From Datnioides undecimradiatus (taxonomy: Eukaryota > Chordata > Actinopteri > Lobotiformes > Datnioididae), in NCBI GenBank assembly GCA_008933995.1, contig WARS01001600.1, positions 868,001-932,000 of the forward strand: 64,000 nucleotides of DNA, in the 5' to 3' direction. How positions within the stretch are numbered: the first letter of the stretch is position 1; each line of letters begins with the position of its first letter. The notes under the pieces were generated by a model that worked only from the letters and a program-made list of their open reading frames with translations, was not told the origin of the DNA and did not search any database. Positions 9,672 through 21,299 of this stretch are shown piece after piece. Both the position numbers and the translations under genes were made by a program.

Positions 9672-11624
9672 TTATATTCCTTGGGCAGTTTTGGCATCGG
9701 TATCACTTTCTTCAGTTTCTGGGTTCAGGTAGCTCAGCAGTTTCATCACCGCCTCATTACCAAAGCCTTGCATTTGCGTGTCACGGCCCCTCTCGTCGTC
9801 CTCCGACTGTCTCTTTTCATTTGGGCTTTTATCCGAGTCCATTTGATCAAAATAATCCTGTATCGCCTGCTCAAAAGAGCCCGTCACGCTCTGCCCAACC
9901 TCGTCCCGCTTTTGGCTCGCCTTGTTGTTGTTGCTGCTGCTGCCGCCGCCGCCGCCGCCGCCATACACAGGCTTCGGGTACTGTGCCAGCATCTGAGCTG
10001 CTAAATATGCCGCCAGTTCATCCTCATCCACGGTGTCGTCATAGTCGTCCTTTAATGTGGCGGGAAGGCGCCGTTGCGTGGGAGCGGATTCCCCCGAACG
10101 CCCAGCAGGCTGAGTGTGAAGTCGTGACAGCGAGCTTTTGTACTGCTTCTGCTTCCTGACAGGAGCTCGATCCTCCGTGTCTCCTAACCCCAGGATGTTG
10201 AGTATCTCTTCTGTCCTCTGCTCCTCGGGGCTCTTTTGTCTGTCAGGAAAGCGTCTGCTGTAGAACGTAGCTTCAGGGACCTTGTGTGTTTTCTTTGAGG
10301 ATATCTGCGCGAGCCTGTTTTCTGCTCCGGCTAATTCGCTGCCCTTTCGTAACTTGTCTTGATTCGTCGTGTCTCCGGTTTTGAGCATGTCGAGCAGATC
10401 TTCGGGTGGGATCTGATATTTCTGGGAGATCTGAATGAGTTGGTAGATGGCCCGTGGGTCTATGTTGTCTCTGTACCGCGTCTGAGCCGCTCTCCTCTCG
10501 GCCCTCTCCTTCTCCTCCTCCTCTATCTCCCGTTTGTGCTCCTCCTCCTCTGTGTTCTCCAGCACTTTCAGAAGGTAATAGTCCACCAGGTTCGCAACGT
10601 CATCTGGATCGTTCGACCTCTTGACTTGGTAGCTTTCATCATCTTCCTCTTCATCATCGTCATCAGCTCCTTCATCATTGTCATCGACATAGTCAAGCCC
10701 TCGGTTGGCCTCATGTTTGTTGTCCCTCTCCTCTTCCTCCTCCTCCTCCTCTTCCTCCTCTTCCTGGTCTTGTAGCGGACCCCAGTCTGCGAGATCCCCC
10801 CCTTCGCCATCATATGCCACATTCCTCACGTTAAACACATCGTCGTCGTCTTCTTCCTCATCCTCCTGCTCCACGTTGTCCTCCTCCTCTTGGCGTTTAT
10901 GCATGGGCTTCACACGAGTCAGCTTGTCCAGTTCGTCAAACACAGACTGGAGAGTTGCCAGGTTCTGCGGCGTGTACTTCTCCTCCACGTTCTCGTTGGT
11001 GCGCTTGAAGGGGCTCTCATGCTCCAGATCTGACCCTTCCTCATCCTCATCCTCATCCCCCTCACCTTCTTCCTCGTCCTCGAACATTAGCGGCAGCTTC
11101 TTGTGAGGCCTGATGCCCTGTTGCTTCTGCTGCACCCGGGGATACGTGCTGTCTCCTTCGCCGCTGGGGCGAAGTGAGGCAGGTTTGGAGGCCTTCTCCG
11201 TCTGCTGGAGGGTGCTGAGCACAGCCTGCAGCAGCTCTTCACTCTTGTCCTCCCTTCCCTCCTCCTCCTCTTCGTCTTTGCTCTGCACAGGGTTAGAGGC
11301 CAGTCTCAGCATTGCACGCAGCTTCTCTGCATCGTCCATGTGGCTGGAGTCGTACCCTGTAGCGGGAGGCGCGTGCTGCTGGGAGTCTGTGCCGGTTCTT
11401 TGACGGAGGCTCTCTATGTACTCCAAAGCTTTGAGCATGTCAGCATTAGGAGCCTGGTGGACATTTCCTCTCTGGGTGTCTGGTTCGCTTCCTCGCAGCC
11501 TGTGCTCCCTGAGAGAAGCCCCGTGAACGCCAGATGAACTGAGGAAGAGGAGGATCCAGAGGAGGTTGGCAAAACAGAAGAGGAAAGGCTCGCCTGTGGT
11601 GACGGTCTTGGGGAGTGACGGCAT
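9672..11624 (-). CDS. scg2: Secretogranin II precursor (secretoneurin prohormone)
   Basis: One uninterrupted coding exon of 650 residues. The start ATG at 11624 sits 9 bases inside a splice acceptor (11634-11635, ctttgtcag on the minus strand), as in other SCG2 genes, where exon 1 is non-coding. A signal peptide with hydrophobic core [11 protein letters not shown] spans about residues 14-35. The mature part is extremely acidic and has no cysteine, as expected for a granin that is packed into neuroendocrine dense-core granules and cut at dibasic sites. Secretoneurin lies at residues 209-242 between Lys-Arg pairs (genomic 10899-11000), with the family core [21 protein letters not shown] second conserved block ([20 protein letters not shown], about residue 395) and a C-terminal MKLLSYLN also match SCG2. 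Low-complexity insertions include long Glu/Asp runs and a seven-Gly stretch followed by Ser/Asn. Teleosts have two scg2 copies; a or b is not decided. Confidence 0.97.
   Translation of the reverse strand: MPSLPKTVTTGEPFLFCFANLLWILLFLSSSGVHGASLREHRLRGSEPDTQRGNVHQAPNADMLKALEYIESLRQRTGTDSQQHAPPATGYDSSHMDDAEKLRAMLRLASNPVQSKDEEEEEGREDKSEELLQAVLSTLQQTEKASKPASLRPSGEGDSTYPRVQQKQQGIRPHKKLPLMFEDEEEGEGDEDEDEEGSDLEHESPFKRTNENVEEKYTPQNLATLQSVFDELDKLTRVKPMHKRQEEEDNVEQEDEEEDDDDVFNVRNVAYDGEGGDLADWGPLQDQEEEEEEEEEEEERDNKHEANRGLDYVDDNDEGADDDDEEEDDESYQVKRSNDPDDVANLVDYYLLKVLENTEEEEHKREIEEEEKERAERRAAQTRYRDNIDPRAIYQLIQISQKYQIPPEDLLDMLKTGDTTNQDKLRKGSELAGAENRLAQISSKKTHKVPEATFYSRRFPDRQKSPEEQRTEEILNILGLGDTEDRAPVRKQKQYKSSLSRLHTQPAGRSGESAPTQRRLPATLKDDYDDTVDEDELAAYLAAQMLAQYPKPVYGGGGGGGSSSNNNKASQKRDEVGQSVTGSFEQAIQDYFDQMDSDKSPNEKRQSEDDERGRDTQMQGFGNEAVMKLLSYLNPETEESDTDAKTAQGI
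9924..9964. repeat. Coding trinucleotide repeats in scg2 (Asn/Ser/Gly runs)
   Basis: On the coding strand, GGC-type units encode seven Gly, followed by AGC units (three Ser) and AAC units (three Asn). These are slippage-prone triplet runs inside an open frame. Confidence 0.9.
10899..11000 (-). other. scg2: Secretoneurin peptide within scg2
   Basis: Residues 209-242 of the precursor, bounded by Lys-Arg at 207-208 and 243-244, start [12 protein letters not shown] and end near LTRVKPMH. It is the most conserved part of the protein. The mammalian 33-residue secretoneurin acts as a secreted neuropeptide. Prohormone-convertase cleavage is inferred from the dibasic pairs. Confidence 0.93.
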
Positions 11625-12855
11625 GGTGACGCCTGACAAAGACAAAGAGGCAGATGTCAGCACTGACCTTTACACGTTAAGCTAACAGGTTCGCAACAGT
11701 TACCGCTGTGGCATTTCTCAAATGTCTTTTGCTCTTATCATCACTTTACATGTCTGAGCTGGTGATAAGATCGCAGACCGCAGACACGTTTGTATTGATT
11801 TATTGGAGATGGAGGCAGGAGATCAGGTTTTAAGAGCAACGCAGGACTTTTACTCAAATACTTTTATCATAACAATATTTCTCTTGAAGGTCTGAACTGA
11901 AAACAAAAAAATACACACTTTTAAAAAAATTAATTATTTAAATTTTATGATTTTTTTTTTTTACATTGTATTTATTATAATATTTTATTTTGGTCATGAG
12001 TGCACATTATAACCTTGAGTGTTCATGTCTCTCCTCCATTTCCCTGCCTGTTGATGGTATTTTCGGATCGTACTACAACCCTGCCGCCTGTTTGCCAGCA
12101 GCAGTAATAGCAGCGGCATGCAGCTCCCGTGCAAATCTCATTAGCCGTCAAATTGCTTCTCTCCGCGAGTCACGGCCCCGTTGTCAAGGTAACCCGGTAA
12201 GGCTGATGTTCCCATGGAACCTGTCCTTTAACCGCGGAGTACCTTTAAAACTCGATTATGACTGTTTGTCAAGCTCTCAGTCAAACTGAACAATGATCTG
12301 CAGGAACAAACTGCCCTCCACCGGCATGTGTCCTGCACATTGGTTTGTGGAAAACGTGCAAAATGCATGAAAACGTTTGTTTGATGACAAACATTTGACG
12401 CTATTTTGTGCAAAATAAATATTGAGTTGATGTTTTCGAAGTGGGAACTTTTTCAAAACCAAAGCAAAAAAAAAAAAAAAATGCGCAAAGGAGCGCAAAC
12501 CGACGGTGATGATTTGCTGCCGTTTGGACGCTTCCCGCTTTATCTTTCCAGTCTCGATTTAAACTGATGAGCTGAACTTGGTGCTTGGTGTTACTAAACA
12601 GAAAAAAGTTGCACTTGCGACGAGCAACAGAGCACACGCACCTCTGAACCACCTGAAGCGCAGTGAGAACAAAGAAACTGCGCGCGACACAGCGCAACCT
12701 CTTCGCCTCAACATCTGTGGCGGTGCATCAGGTTGGCGAACGGGGACTTTAACAGAAGTAACTAAAACACTGTGTTCTCGCACCACTTGTCACAGGAAAC
12801 GCAATTAAAACAGTGTCACGTGGCCCACGCAGTTATTAAAAAAACCAGGTCTTAC

Positions 12856-13223
12856 CTTTGTAGTTAGTTTCTGTCGAGGCTCGTGGGTGAGCTGAGCATG
12901 TCTCTGCCTCGCGGTGTGAGTCTGGTTTCAGCACCGCGGACAGCTCCTCTTGCTATTAGAGGAACCACCTGACTCGTGCGTCAGAGAGCGAGGAGATACG
13001 CAACACAGGCGCGCGCACATAAAGACCCCCCCCCCACACACACACACATACACCGTCACAGTCGCGCGCGCACGTAGTTGATTTGAGTCAGCCAAACAGA
13101 GCCGCTTCTCTGTGTGAATGTGAACTGAAGCCTGTTCTGACCCGCTCCATCTCGGCGGCTGCACGGCGGCTTTTGTCGCAGCTTCTGGTGAAATGAATAA
13201 ATTCATAACGGGGCTATATTTAG
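12856..13223 (-). promoter_or_regulatory. scg2: scg2 non-coding first exon and TATA promoter
   Basis: On the minus strand a good splice donor (ACAAAG followed by gtaaga, donor at 12854-12855) would join to the acceptor before the scg2 start. That makes a 1.2-kb 5' UTR intron (11634-12855), matching the two-exon layout of SCG2 genes. A TATA-like CTAAATATAG lies at 13214-13223, placing transcription start near 13185-13195. About 60 bases further upstream is a CRE half site TGACG (minus strand, 13281-13285); a CRE upstream of the TATA box is known for mammalian SCG2. The exon also contains a C tract followed by a CA tract (13027-13050). Start site and exon extent are inferred. Confidence 0.6.
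12927..12947 (+). promoter_or_regulatory. RE1/NRSE site (REST/NRSF binding) in scg2 exon 1
   Basis: The 21-bp site starts TTCAGCACC, has CGGACAGC in its right half and ends TCC. It matches the canonical RE1 at 19 of 21 positions; the two differences are one base in the centre and one near the 3' end. It lies inside the inferred non-coding first exon of scg2 (about 12856-13190). REST silences neuronal and neuroendocrine genes outside the nervous system, which fits scg2 as the target. The match is seen in the sequence; use is inferred. Confidence 0.85.
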
Positions 13224-13658
13224 GACCACTGAGCGACCAAAGGGCCGATGAGACTGTTCAGCCTCGGCTGGGCACAACAACGTCAACCTTCACTGACACT
13301 AGGAGCTTGTTTATTAAGAATACATAGTGAGTGTTGAGTGTGGTGTGGTGGAAGTGGAGCTGCTTAAACTATGAAATTCACCTTTAACTTGTCCTTCTTT
13401 GTGCCTAACTGCAAAGAAAACCGTGTTTAAATGCTTCTGAATGATTTTTCTGGTTTATGGAGCTTCTTCCCCGACTGTAGCTGAGGGTCACAGCGTTGTT
13501 CCCCCCTGTGCTCGTGGCTGTTCACTGGCTGTCACTGGCTGCTGTTGTGTCTCCGCTGCGGCACTGAGGGACAGAGACAGTTAAAAGTCCACCGATGACT
13601 CACATACGGACTCCGCCAAAGCCTGAGACGGGCGGGGTGACAGAGGGACTGCAGAGGG

Positions 13659-13660
<2 letters not shown>

Positions 13661-13746
<86 letters not shown>
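13661..13746. repeat. Compound (GT)n(GA)n microsatellite
   Basis: About 21 GT units (13661-13703) followed by about 20 GA units (13706-13746), roughly 0.45 kb upstream of the scg2 TATA box. Confidence 0.95.
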
Positions 13747-13748
<2 letters not shown>

Positions 13749-15760
13749 TTTAGTCGTCAGCCAGAGAGCACTGTGGTCTCTATTTTTGGTTGCCTGTCAA
13801 ATCGTGTCTAGTGTGGATCAGTGTGTGTGTGTGTGCGCCTGTGTGTTTGTGCGCGCGCGCCTGTGTGCACTTTCATTCATAAATCCCTCTTGTTGCTGTG
13901 TTTGATGTGAGCTCGGGCTATCCTCCACTGACCTGCTTGTCTGATATTCAGCGGATCTTGTTTTTCGGCTCTGTCACAGCTGCAGTGTATTAATAGTTCT
14001 CTGCGCAAAGGAGAAAAGGTTCCCCGACATACTGAGGTGTGTGATTCTACCCACAGGGACACACACCAGCCTGACTGCTGAATGCAAACGCAAAGAGGTG
14101 ACTGTGAATGAAGAAGTCGGTGTGTTTGGTCAGTACTTCTGGTTTGGAGCTTTTGAAAACATTTCATAATATGTTCTTTGTGGCATCAGGAGAGGTTGTG
14201 ACATTAGAGACCAAATGAATCATTTTCTGGTGCTATAAAAACCCCTGCGTCTGTAGTGTGGAGGGGAGAAGAGTGATGAGTCATACATGGACGTCCTTTC
14301 AGACTCATTAAGGACTTTGAAAGCTCAGTCATGTCACACTCTCAACCTCTCGATATGGATTCACATTGAGTCACATAAAATATTTGTATTGATGTTTTTC
14401 TGCCGGGCTGCAGCGAGAGAAGCCTTTATTAGAATAAAGTCTACGCTTCTAATGTTGTCACACAAGACGTCTCAGCACCAGGAGACCAAAAGAAACCAGG
14501 ACAAAAGAGCTGATTTTAATCTCATGTCTCCCTCAGCCTAATTACATTTTCCCTCATGACGAACACACACACACACACACACACGCACAGAGTGCCAGTT
14601 TTGTACTGATAAAGCCCGAGCTGTCTGGCTAATTGCTTGTGGTTGTGTCTGTGGCAGGATTACTGGTAAACAGAAACCAATTACAGCTCAGTTCCACCCC
14701 CATTTCCACTGCCTGTCCACTAAAAAAAACACACAAGGTTTTCCTCAGGTCAAATCAGAAGTTTCTTGCAGGCAATTAGCAGTTTTGCCCCTTTCACACA
14801 GCGGCGTGTTGCGACTGTTTGGGGTCACGTTTTTCGTAAGACGGCGGAACTGAAACTTTTCCGGCACAGGAAGTGGTGCATTTACTGTCGCCTCAGGTTA
14901 CAGGCTCATTATACAGAATGTAAAGGGGCTTGGTGGGACTTTGCGAAGACAGATATGACATAATCCTGCGCTGGAAACAGAAAACAAACGCAAAATAACA
15001 GTAAAAAAAAAAAGGTAAACAGCTCCTTTTATAAAGAGCTATGAAGGTTTTTGTTGTGCATTCGATGCAGTGAGCTAGCATGCAGGGTCCTGGCCTGACC
15101 AATGGAAGCAGGTGCCCATGGAGACGTTGACAGGAGGAAGAGCGGACTGAAACACTTAAGTCTCTGATCGGTGCCTGACTCGCTCACCCTTAAAAGGAAG
15201 CTTCAGACTTGTAGTACGGTCGAAAGTAAGTAACTTGTAATGTCAAGCAACCAGGACTGAGAAGTTGCCAAAGCACTGCGGATGCAATCATGAGTGTTGC
15301 TAACCCTGCCTTCCTACACACCCGCCTTCATTGCAACTCCACCCGCCGATGAAGACCTTTCGACACAGCTGAAAGCTCTAGAAAACTCAGCTAAATAGAC
15401 CGTGAGTTGGGGTCGTTTTGTTGGATGATGATCTAAAAAGGATCATTTCCAGGCACACGCTGCTGTGTCTGACCTGTGAGAGTACACAGTGTCACTCGAC
15501 ACTGGGGTTCTGGGTACATCCTGCATGTCTGTAATGAAATGGTCTAACAGCCCAAAGCCCAGTTACCTCATTTCATCAATAATAGGTCCATTACACCATC
15601 ATAAACAAGACACAACAATCTGGACTTTGGCACCGCATGCGTTTCTCTCTGACAACGAGTATTTATAATAAATCAGCAACAATTAAAGTTATATTATGGA
15701 ATTCTTGAATAAAACCTCGCATGTTAATTAATGTGTATTTAACCTCGATTGGTGCTCAGA

Positions 15761-15772
15761 GGTGACGTCACC
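15761..15772. promoter_or_regulatory. Perfect 12-bp CRE palindrome
   Basis: GGTGACGTCACC contains the full CREB/ATF site TGACGTCA. It lies about 2.5 kb upstream of the scg2 TATA box, with a CCCCACCC GC-type box 30 bases further on. SCG2 is a known cAMP-responsive gene, so a distal scg2 element is plausible but unproven. Confidence 0.5.
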
Positions 15773-16149
15773 TGTTTTCAAGCCAACCAAGCCCCACCCA
15801 CTTCAGTGAGCAAACAAAACAAATACAGAAATCAGTTATTATAGGAAAAAAGGGAGGAATTGTGTTTTCAGGGAGCCGTGTGTTGTTTTCAAATGAATAA
15901 ATCACGATTGCGGGGTCTCAGACCGATCAAAGCACCTGAAGAGCTGCGACTGTGAGAGCTCTTTACACACAAACGCTCACCTCTCTGGCCGGGGGAATCA
16001 TCTTCTCTCTCTTTACCTTTTCTTTGGGTGTGTTTGTCCCCTGGCGACTGACCGGCTGCTCTCCATTCATTACGGCCGGGCCTGACAGCCAATAATTCTG
16101 CTCCTTAACTCAGGTTGTCAGAAGCTTGGCAGGCACAATGTAGAGCGAG

Positions 16150-16249
16150 GGAGAGAGAGAGAGAGAGAGAGAGAGCTTGTGAATGGGTCTACAGGGTTTG
16201 ACGTCAGCCTCTTTTCTCCCGTCGATTGTGTGTGTGTGTGTGTGTGTGT
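16150..16249. repeat. (GA)n and (TG)n microsatellites
   Basis: GA tract at 16150-16175 and TG tract at 16227-16249, separated by about 50 bases of unique sequence. Confidence 0.93.
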
Positions 16250-17784
16250 CTGGGAATAGGTGTGATGCATCAATTTTTGCTCTTTTGTGAAATGTGAGAT
16301 GCGGCATCAGATTGTGGCAGAGTCTGTCCGAGGCATTTATAGCACGCCGGGGCAGATGCACAAAATCTTCACCGCCACATTCGTCACCTTTCCCTGAAAC
16401 GATGGAAACAATGAAGTCATTCGGTTCCCAAAACTGACCGCTGACAGCCGTCACATCTGTCTGCGAGGGTTGCTCATGACTACGGGGGACTAAATGTGTG
16501 GGGAGGAAGGACACAAAGAGCCTGACATTTAAAACATGTTGCTATTGTGAGGCCGACCATTAAAAGACCCCAGGGTGCTAATTTTCTAAGGACTTCATCC
16601 AAAAGCAGCCTTTATGTAACGGTGCTCAAATCTCTTCTCGTGTTGTGTTGTGTTTGCTGTTGTGAGGAACAGAGGAGGCCCGCTGCAGGTAAAAATGATT
16701 TGTGTATCCACAGGAGCATGAGTCACTCGCTTTACTGACGCTTTGTGAGGAGAATACAGCAGAGACAATCAGGCCACTTTGGCTGCTTATGAAAATCCAA
16801 ATGAAATCGGCAAAACCTTTAGCACGTATGGAAAATTCAAACAGGAAACACGTCATCTAGGGAGGGCGTGGACAGGTAGTTTGAGCCGTAACTGAGATCT
16901 GTGTCATTACACAGAGGATAACACCGGTTAACGCTCCAGTGCATCTGTCCTCAGTGTTTCTTAATATAAATAAAGGCATCATGATATGAGTAGACATATG
17001 AAACATGTGTAAAAAGAAATAATTAATTTAAAATTTGTATTTTCCTTCTAAGAGTTTTATTTTCTTTCAGTTTATACATCTTTTTATTTTATAAGGTCAT
17101 TTTTCCTCCCGCTTTTATTTCATGCCACATTTTTTTTTCATAATGTCACTTTTTGATAATGGCAGATTTTATTTTCTAGCATCACTTTTTGGTTCACGTT
17201 GTCGCTTTTCATCACAGTGTGGTTGCCACAGTAACCGCCTCCTCACCTCTCGACCAATCACAGTGGTTCACACCCTTTTCGGCTTGTGTTCTCTTAAATC
17301 CACTCAACTTCCATACTGATGGACAGGACTCTATCTTTGAATGTGATTTCCAGTTCTCCTCAATACATTGTAAGCTCTTAAACAATAATGTTAGGAAGAC
17401 ATATTTAAATGAATTGTTTTTTGTAAAAAAAAAAGTCTGATAATATATGTATAGATCTTATTCTGTTCATTCCTTTGATTATTTCTAAATTTCTTTTTAA
17501 TTTAAGATATTTAACACTTTGACTTGGATCCATCTTATTGTTCTGCTGTAACTCTGTGAAGTTAACTTCTCTGAACCTTTAAAGAAACAAGTATCTCGTG
17601 GTTTCTTTAAGACAATGTTCTCTTCGTTTTACCACCTACTCACTTGTTGCTATTCTCAGCCACTCTTTATTAGTGTTGTCACAACACATCATACAGCAAC
17701 ATGGCTTTGCCACGACCATGCATGATCTTTCTTCCCCCCGGTGTATTCCACATCTCCCTTTTGTCTCCGCCTTTCTTGCCTAAG

Positions 17785-17854
17785 GGAGCTGATGAGGTCC
17801 AGAAAAAGATGGAGGATGAAAAAAAGAAGTTGTCTGAAGAGATTATGAAGAGGG
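17785..17854 (+). other. Orphan exon-like sequence (Lys/Glu-rich helix)
   Basis: A pyrimidine-rich run ending in cctaag looks like a splice acceptor. It is followed by an open 70-base segment encoding GADEVQKKMEDEKKKLSEEI and then MKR, with a possible GTGCAC donor at 17855. The composition (alternating Lys and Glu, heptad-like) is that of a coiled-coil segment and unlike the random frames around it. I cannot name the family and see no partner exon nearby. It may be an exon of an unrecognised gene, a retrocopy fragment, or chance. Confidence 0.25.
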
Positions 17855-19504
17855 GTGCACATTTTCCTTCGTCCCTCGCTTTATAGCCCTCTGCATCTTA
17901 AAATATTAGCATCTATCCTCATATTATTGCAGCCGAGTTACACTTCTAGGTTCACTGAATTGTGTTTGAGGGATATAATGAAAGAAGGCATCCACCCTTG
18001 GTTGCTTATGAAATACAGTGCAGCCTCATGTTGCCTTTTCATGGTCCCGAGCTTTGATCTTGCTGTTTTTGAATAAAGCCTCCGCTTCGTTCCTGCATCT
18101 TAAAGTCACAGAGCAGATGTTGTGTTGTTGGCACATAGGGGAATATTTGTTGTTTACCTCCTCCTGAAAGACAAAAATAAACCAGCCCCTCCCTCCTCCG
18201 ACACCCCACTGGCATCTCTGAAACAGCCTCTTTCTGCTGCGACACACCAGAAAACAGCTAGCGTGCTTGTAAAGGAGCAGGGGGCTGGATGGGGCTTCAC
18301 AGAAACCGGCCTCACTGCATCTGTATTTAATGTTCATAGAGGAGAAGGAGGACACGGAGGGTTTCAGGCATCACTGAAGATTTGACCAATGGCTGTTGAG
18401 TGCGTCTGCAGGGATAAAGCCAAAGCCCCAGTTTGAGCTCTGTGGCTTCATGGTGTACTAACAGGGAATTCACAGTTTACCTCAGTGCCAGCCAGGGTGG
18501 ATAACAATTAGATCCCATAACAGGCCAATGGAGCCTGCTACTGGAAAAACAGCTGCAGACTGACAGCGAATTCACTGAAACTGATGCTTTAGCTGAGAAG
18601 CTAAAAAAGCATGTGCAGGATTTGATGTCACTGATTGGTCAGTTCAGCACAGTGGTACAATTAAATGTCATTTAAACACATAAACACTCAAAACTGATTG
18701 AATGATTTGTTCCATATTCCACGTTTTATATTGGAAATGACTCTTTGTTGGTTTACCTGCGGACATAAAATATCACTGTTCAACTTTCAACGCCACAACA
18801 AAAACAAAATACAACGATGAAGAAGAAACTGATCCATCTCCTGCGTCTGTGATCCATCTGTTGTTGAGCACGGGGGGACAAATTAAAACGCGCATCAAGC
18901 ATGGAGGAACATCTGAACTTGTGCGGAGGAAATGTTGAGGGAGGACCGTGGAGAACGCGGTTGATAACACCGCAGAGCGCATCGGTCAACAAAACATAGA
19001 ACAGCGAACGGCAGCACCTCCTGCTGCAGGCTCCCTGCCCAAAGACGCAGAAGCTGCACTCTTGACTTGAATCTCAGTCACACTTCAGCTGAAGCTTCAG
19101 CCCTGACATCTCCGTTTTGCTGCACCTTTCCACCTGCACCTCCTGCAAACTTGCTGCGTTTTAAATCTGCCTCAGATCTGGTGTCTGTTGCTTATAGTTA
19201 TTGATTCTCCACCCATCCGTGAGGTCTCACTGCACAGATCTCTTGAATCATTTATTAGCAGCTTTTTCCTTTCTCAGGTCAGACTACAGTCAGTCAGGCC
19301 CCACTCTCTGGCCTCCACCGCCTCATGTGGAGATTTCCTGGTGGCAATGAATTCACAGTTACATGGAGGAATTGTAATCATGTGCCCGGGAATTTAATAT
19401 CTATTTTTCTCTACTGCAATTGATTTTTACTTTCCAAATGCTGTCTCCCAAAGGCAAGAGTCAGGAGATCTGTGTTATGGATTAGAATAATATTAGATTT
19501 ATGC
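17855..19504. other. Intergenic DNA
   Basis: No supported gene, RNA or repeat was recognised. Small open frames on both strands lack domain similarity and acceptable splice context. Confidence 0.5.
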
Positions 19505-19580
19505 AAAGAGTACCTGGATTGAGAGCAGCTTCTCTGCTCTTTGCAGATGATGTGGCTGTTTGTTTTGACAGACTGTGACT
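19505..19580 (+). mobile_element. LINE reverse-transcriptase remnant
   Basis: Frame 19513-19575 reads PGLRAASLLFADDVAV then CFDRL and a stop. The core SLLFADDV is the catalytic motif C (xADD) of non-LTR retrotransposon reverse transcriptases, and the flanking residues fit teleost LINEs of the L2/Maui-like type. Only about 20 codons survive and no flanking domain is recognisable, so this is an old dead fragment. Confidence 0.5.
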
Positions 19581-21299
19581 GTATTGAGGTGGTCCGTTGA
19601 GAACGTGGTTCCCTGCTGGAAAACTAATTAAATTTAATGGTGACAGTGTAAACTTTGACTAAAAGGTTCAGTTGACAAGCCCCATTCAGGTGCATTTGTT
19701 TTCCCAACTTTTTTCCACTGCAAAGACTTCTGAGGCGGTACTTGCCGTTAACTCTGAATGACCTCTAGCATTTCCTGCAGGTTCCAGAGTGTACCGGTCG
19801 GACATTTAGGGTAATATTTGTCTGTGCCGACCTCTGTGTCTGATCACCAAAGACGTGATGAGGACACGGTGTACCTCAGCCTCAGGTTCCACGTCCTCTC
19901 AGAAGCCTGGCACGTCTGCGGGTATCTGATGTGTTTGTTCCACGCAGGCCAGACGTCTTACATCATATACATCATGTGGCGCTGCCCTTTAACTCTCCCC
20001 GAGCTGGGATCCAAACAGACTGGCTAAATAAAGCAGCTCCTGAAACGGGAACACTAACATAGTGTAGACCATTTTAAATAATGATTCCAAATACAATCAC
20101 AAAAACACATTTTTAATGGACATGCACGCCTGTTTGGGCCTGTGCTGTCCTTCTCTTGTCTCTCCTGTGTTTTCTGTTGGAGCCTTACCCAGCATGCATT
20201 GGGAGAAAAGTGGAGAAACACTGACCATTTACTGAGCCCGCCCACACTTGTTACTGTCTCTACATCTGTCAGGCTGTCTGTTCTGTGCATATGCGTTTTC
20301 AGTGACTGATGAATACCAGAAACCATTTTTATAATTAATTTGTCAACAAACAGCTGCTGATTTTGAAGTGTCAGCAGTAAATGGCAGATCGTTACAGGAT
20401 GCAGGCTTAATTAGTTAGCTAGTTAAGCTAACATTAGCGCCATGAGCTGGTGGAAAACTACTTGATGTGTCCTGCTGACTTGTTTTAAAATGACCTTGTT
20501 AGCCAGACATGCTAACAGTTATGTTGCTTATCTTAATGCAGGTACACACAATGTTTAATCCATTACCATCTCACTCTCTCTGTCCCTTCTAATGCCACGA
20601 TAGGGTAATCATTGCACGGGGGAGGGGGTTACTGTGTGCAAATGTAACTCAGGGATGAGCAGGGGATGCTTTCCAGGTTGTTGCCCAAACAAACCCAGAC
20701 TCCCTCGACCATTTTCTCATCATAACCAGTCAGGTTTCAGTCAGGGACCTCGCAGCAACAGCTCCATGAAGGTCAAACGCCACTTCAAGTAAAAACAGGC
20801 TCTGCTGCTAAACCCTCAGGCTGGCAGGTGTGTTTTCCCACATGCAAGACCAAATAATACAGTGTCAATATTTCAGCTCCTCTGGTGCGTCTGTTGTCTG
20901 GCTTCTCCTCTGCCTTCGACACCCCCGCGGGCACATACAGTGGTCAACACGTTGCTGTGCAGTCACTCTGCAGCACCAGGTTCTTCAGTTATGTGTGATT
21001 GTAGGACGCAGGCAGGGCTGAAAGTTCAGCAGGGCTACATGTATGTTTTCAGGGAGCCCTTGAGGCCGTTTACCGTGAGTCATAACCTCATAATGTCACG
21101 ATGTTAGCAAGGTGCTGAACTATATATATGTTAAAATGTAGGAGCCTGTCCCTTCCTTCATATTTCCAACTCCTAAAACTCTGTGTCCATCTGCACTCTG
21201 GCATTGCCTCCATCTAACTCATCTCTACGGGGCAGGGCAAATGGCTTTTCCCTAACTAATCCCAAGAGGCCGACCCACGACTGCGTGTGTCGTGTTTAA

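Larger units (their letters stand above)
13224..17784. other. Intergenic DNA upstream of scg2
   Basis: No gene is supported. It contains an AP-1 motif TGACTCA (13596-13602), a perfect CRE palindrome (15761-15772), GT/GA tracts at 13661-13746, 16150-16175 and 16227-16249, and an AT-rich part around 17000-17120. The short open frames here have no recognisable domains. Confidence 0.5.

Noticed and set aside
9567..11403. Several long plus-strand open frames across 9.6-11.4 kb
   Set aside because: They are antisense shadows of the scg2 coding exon, produced by its Glu/Asp-rich codons (poly-Ser and poly-Leu on the other strand).
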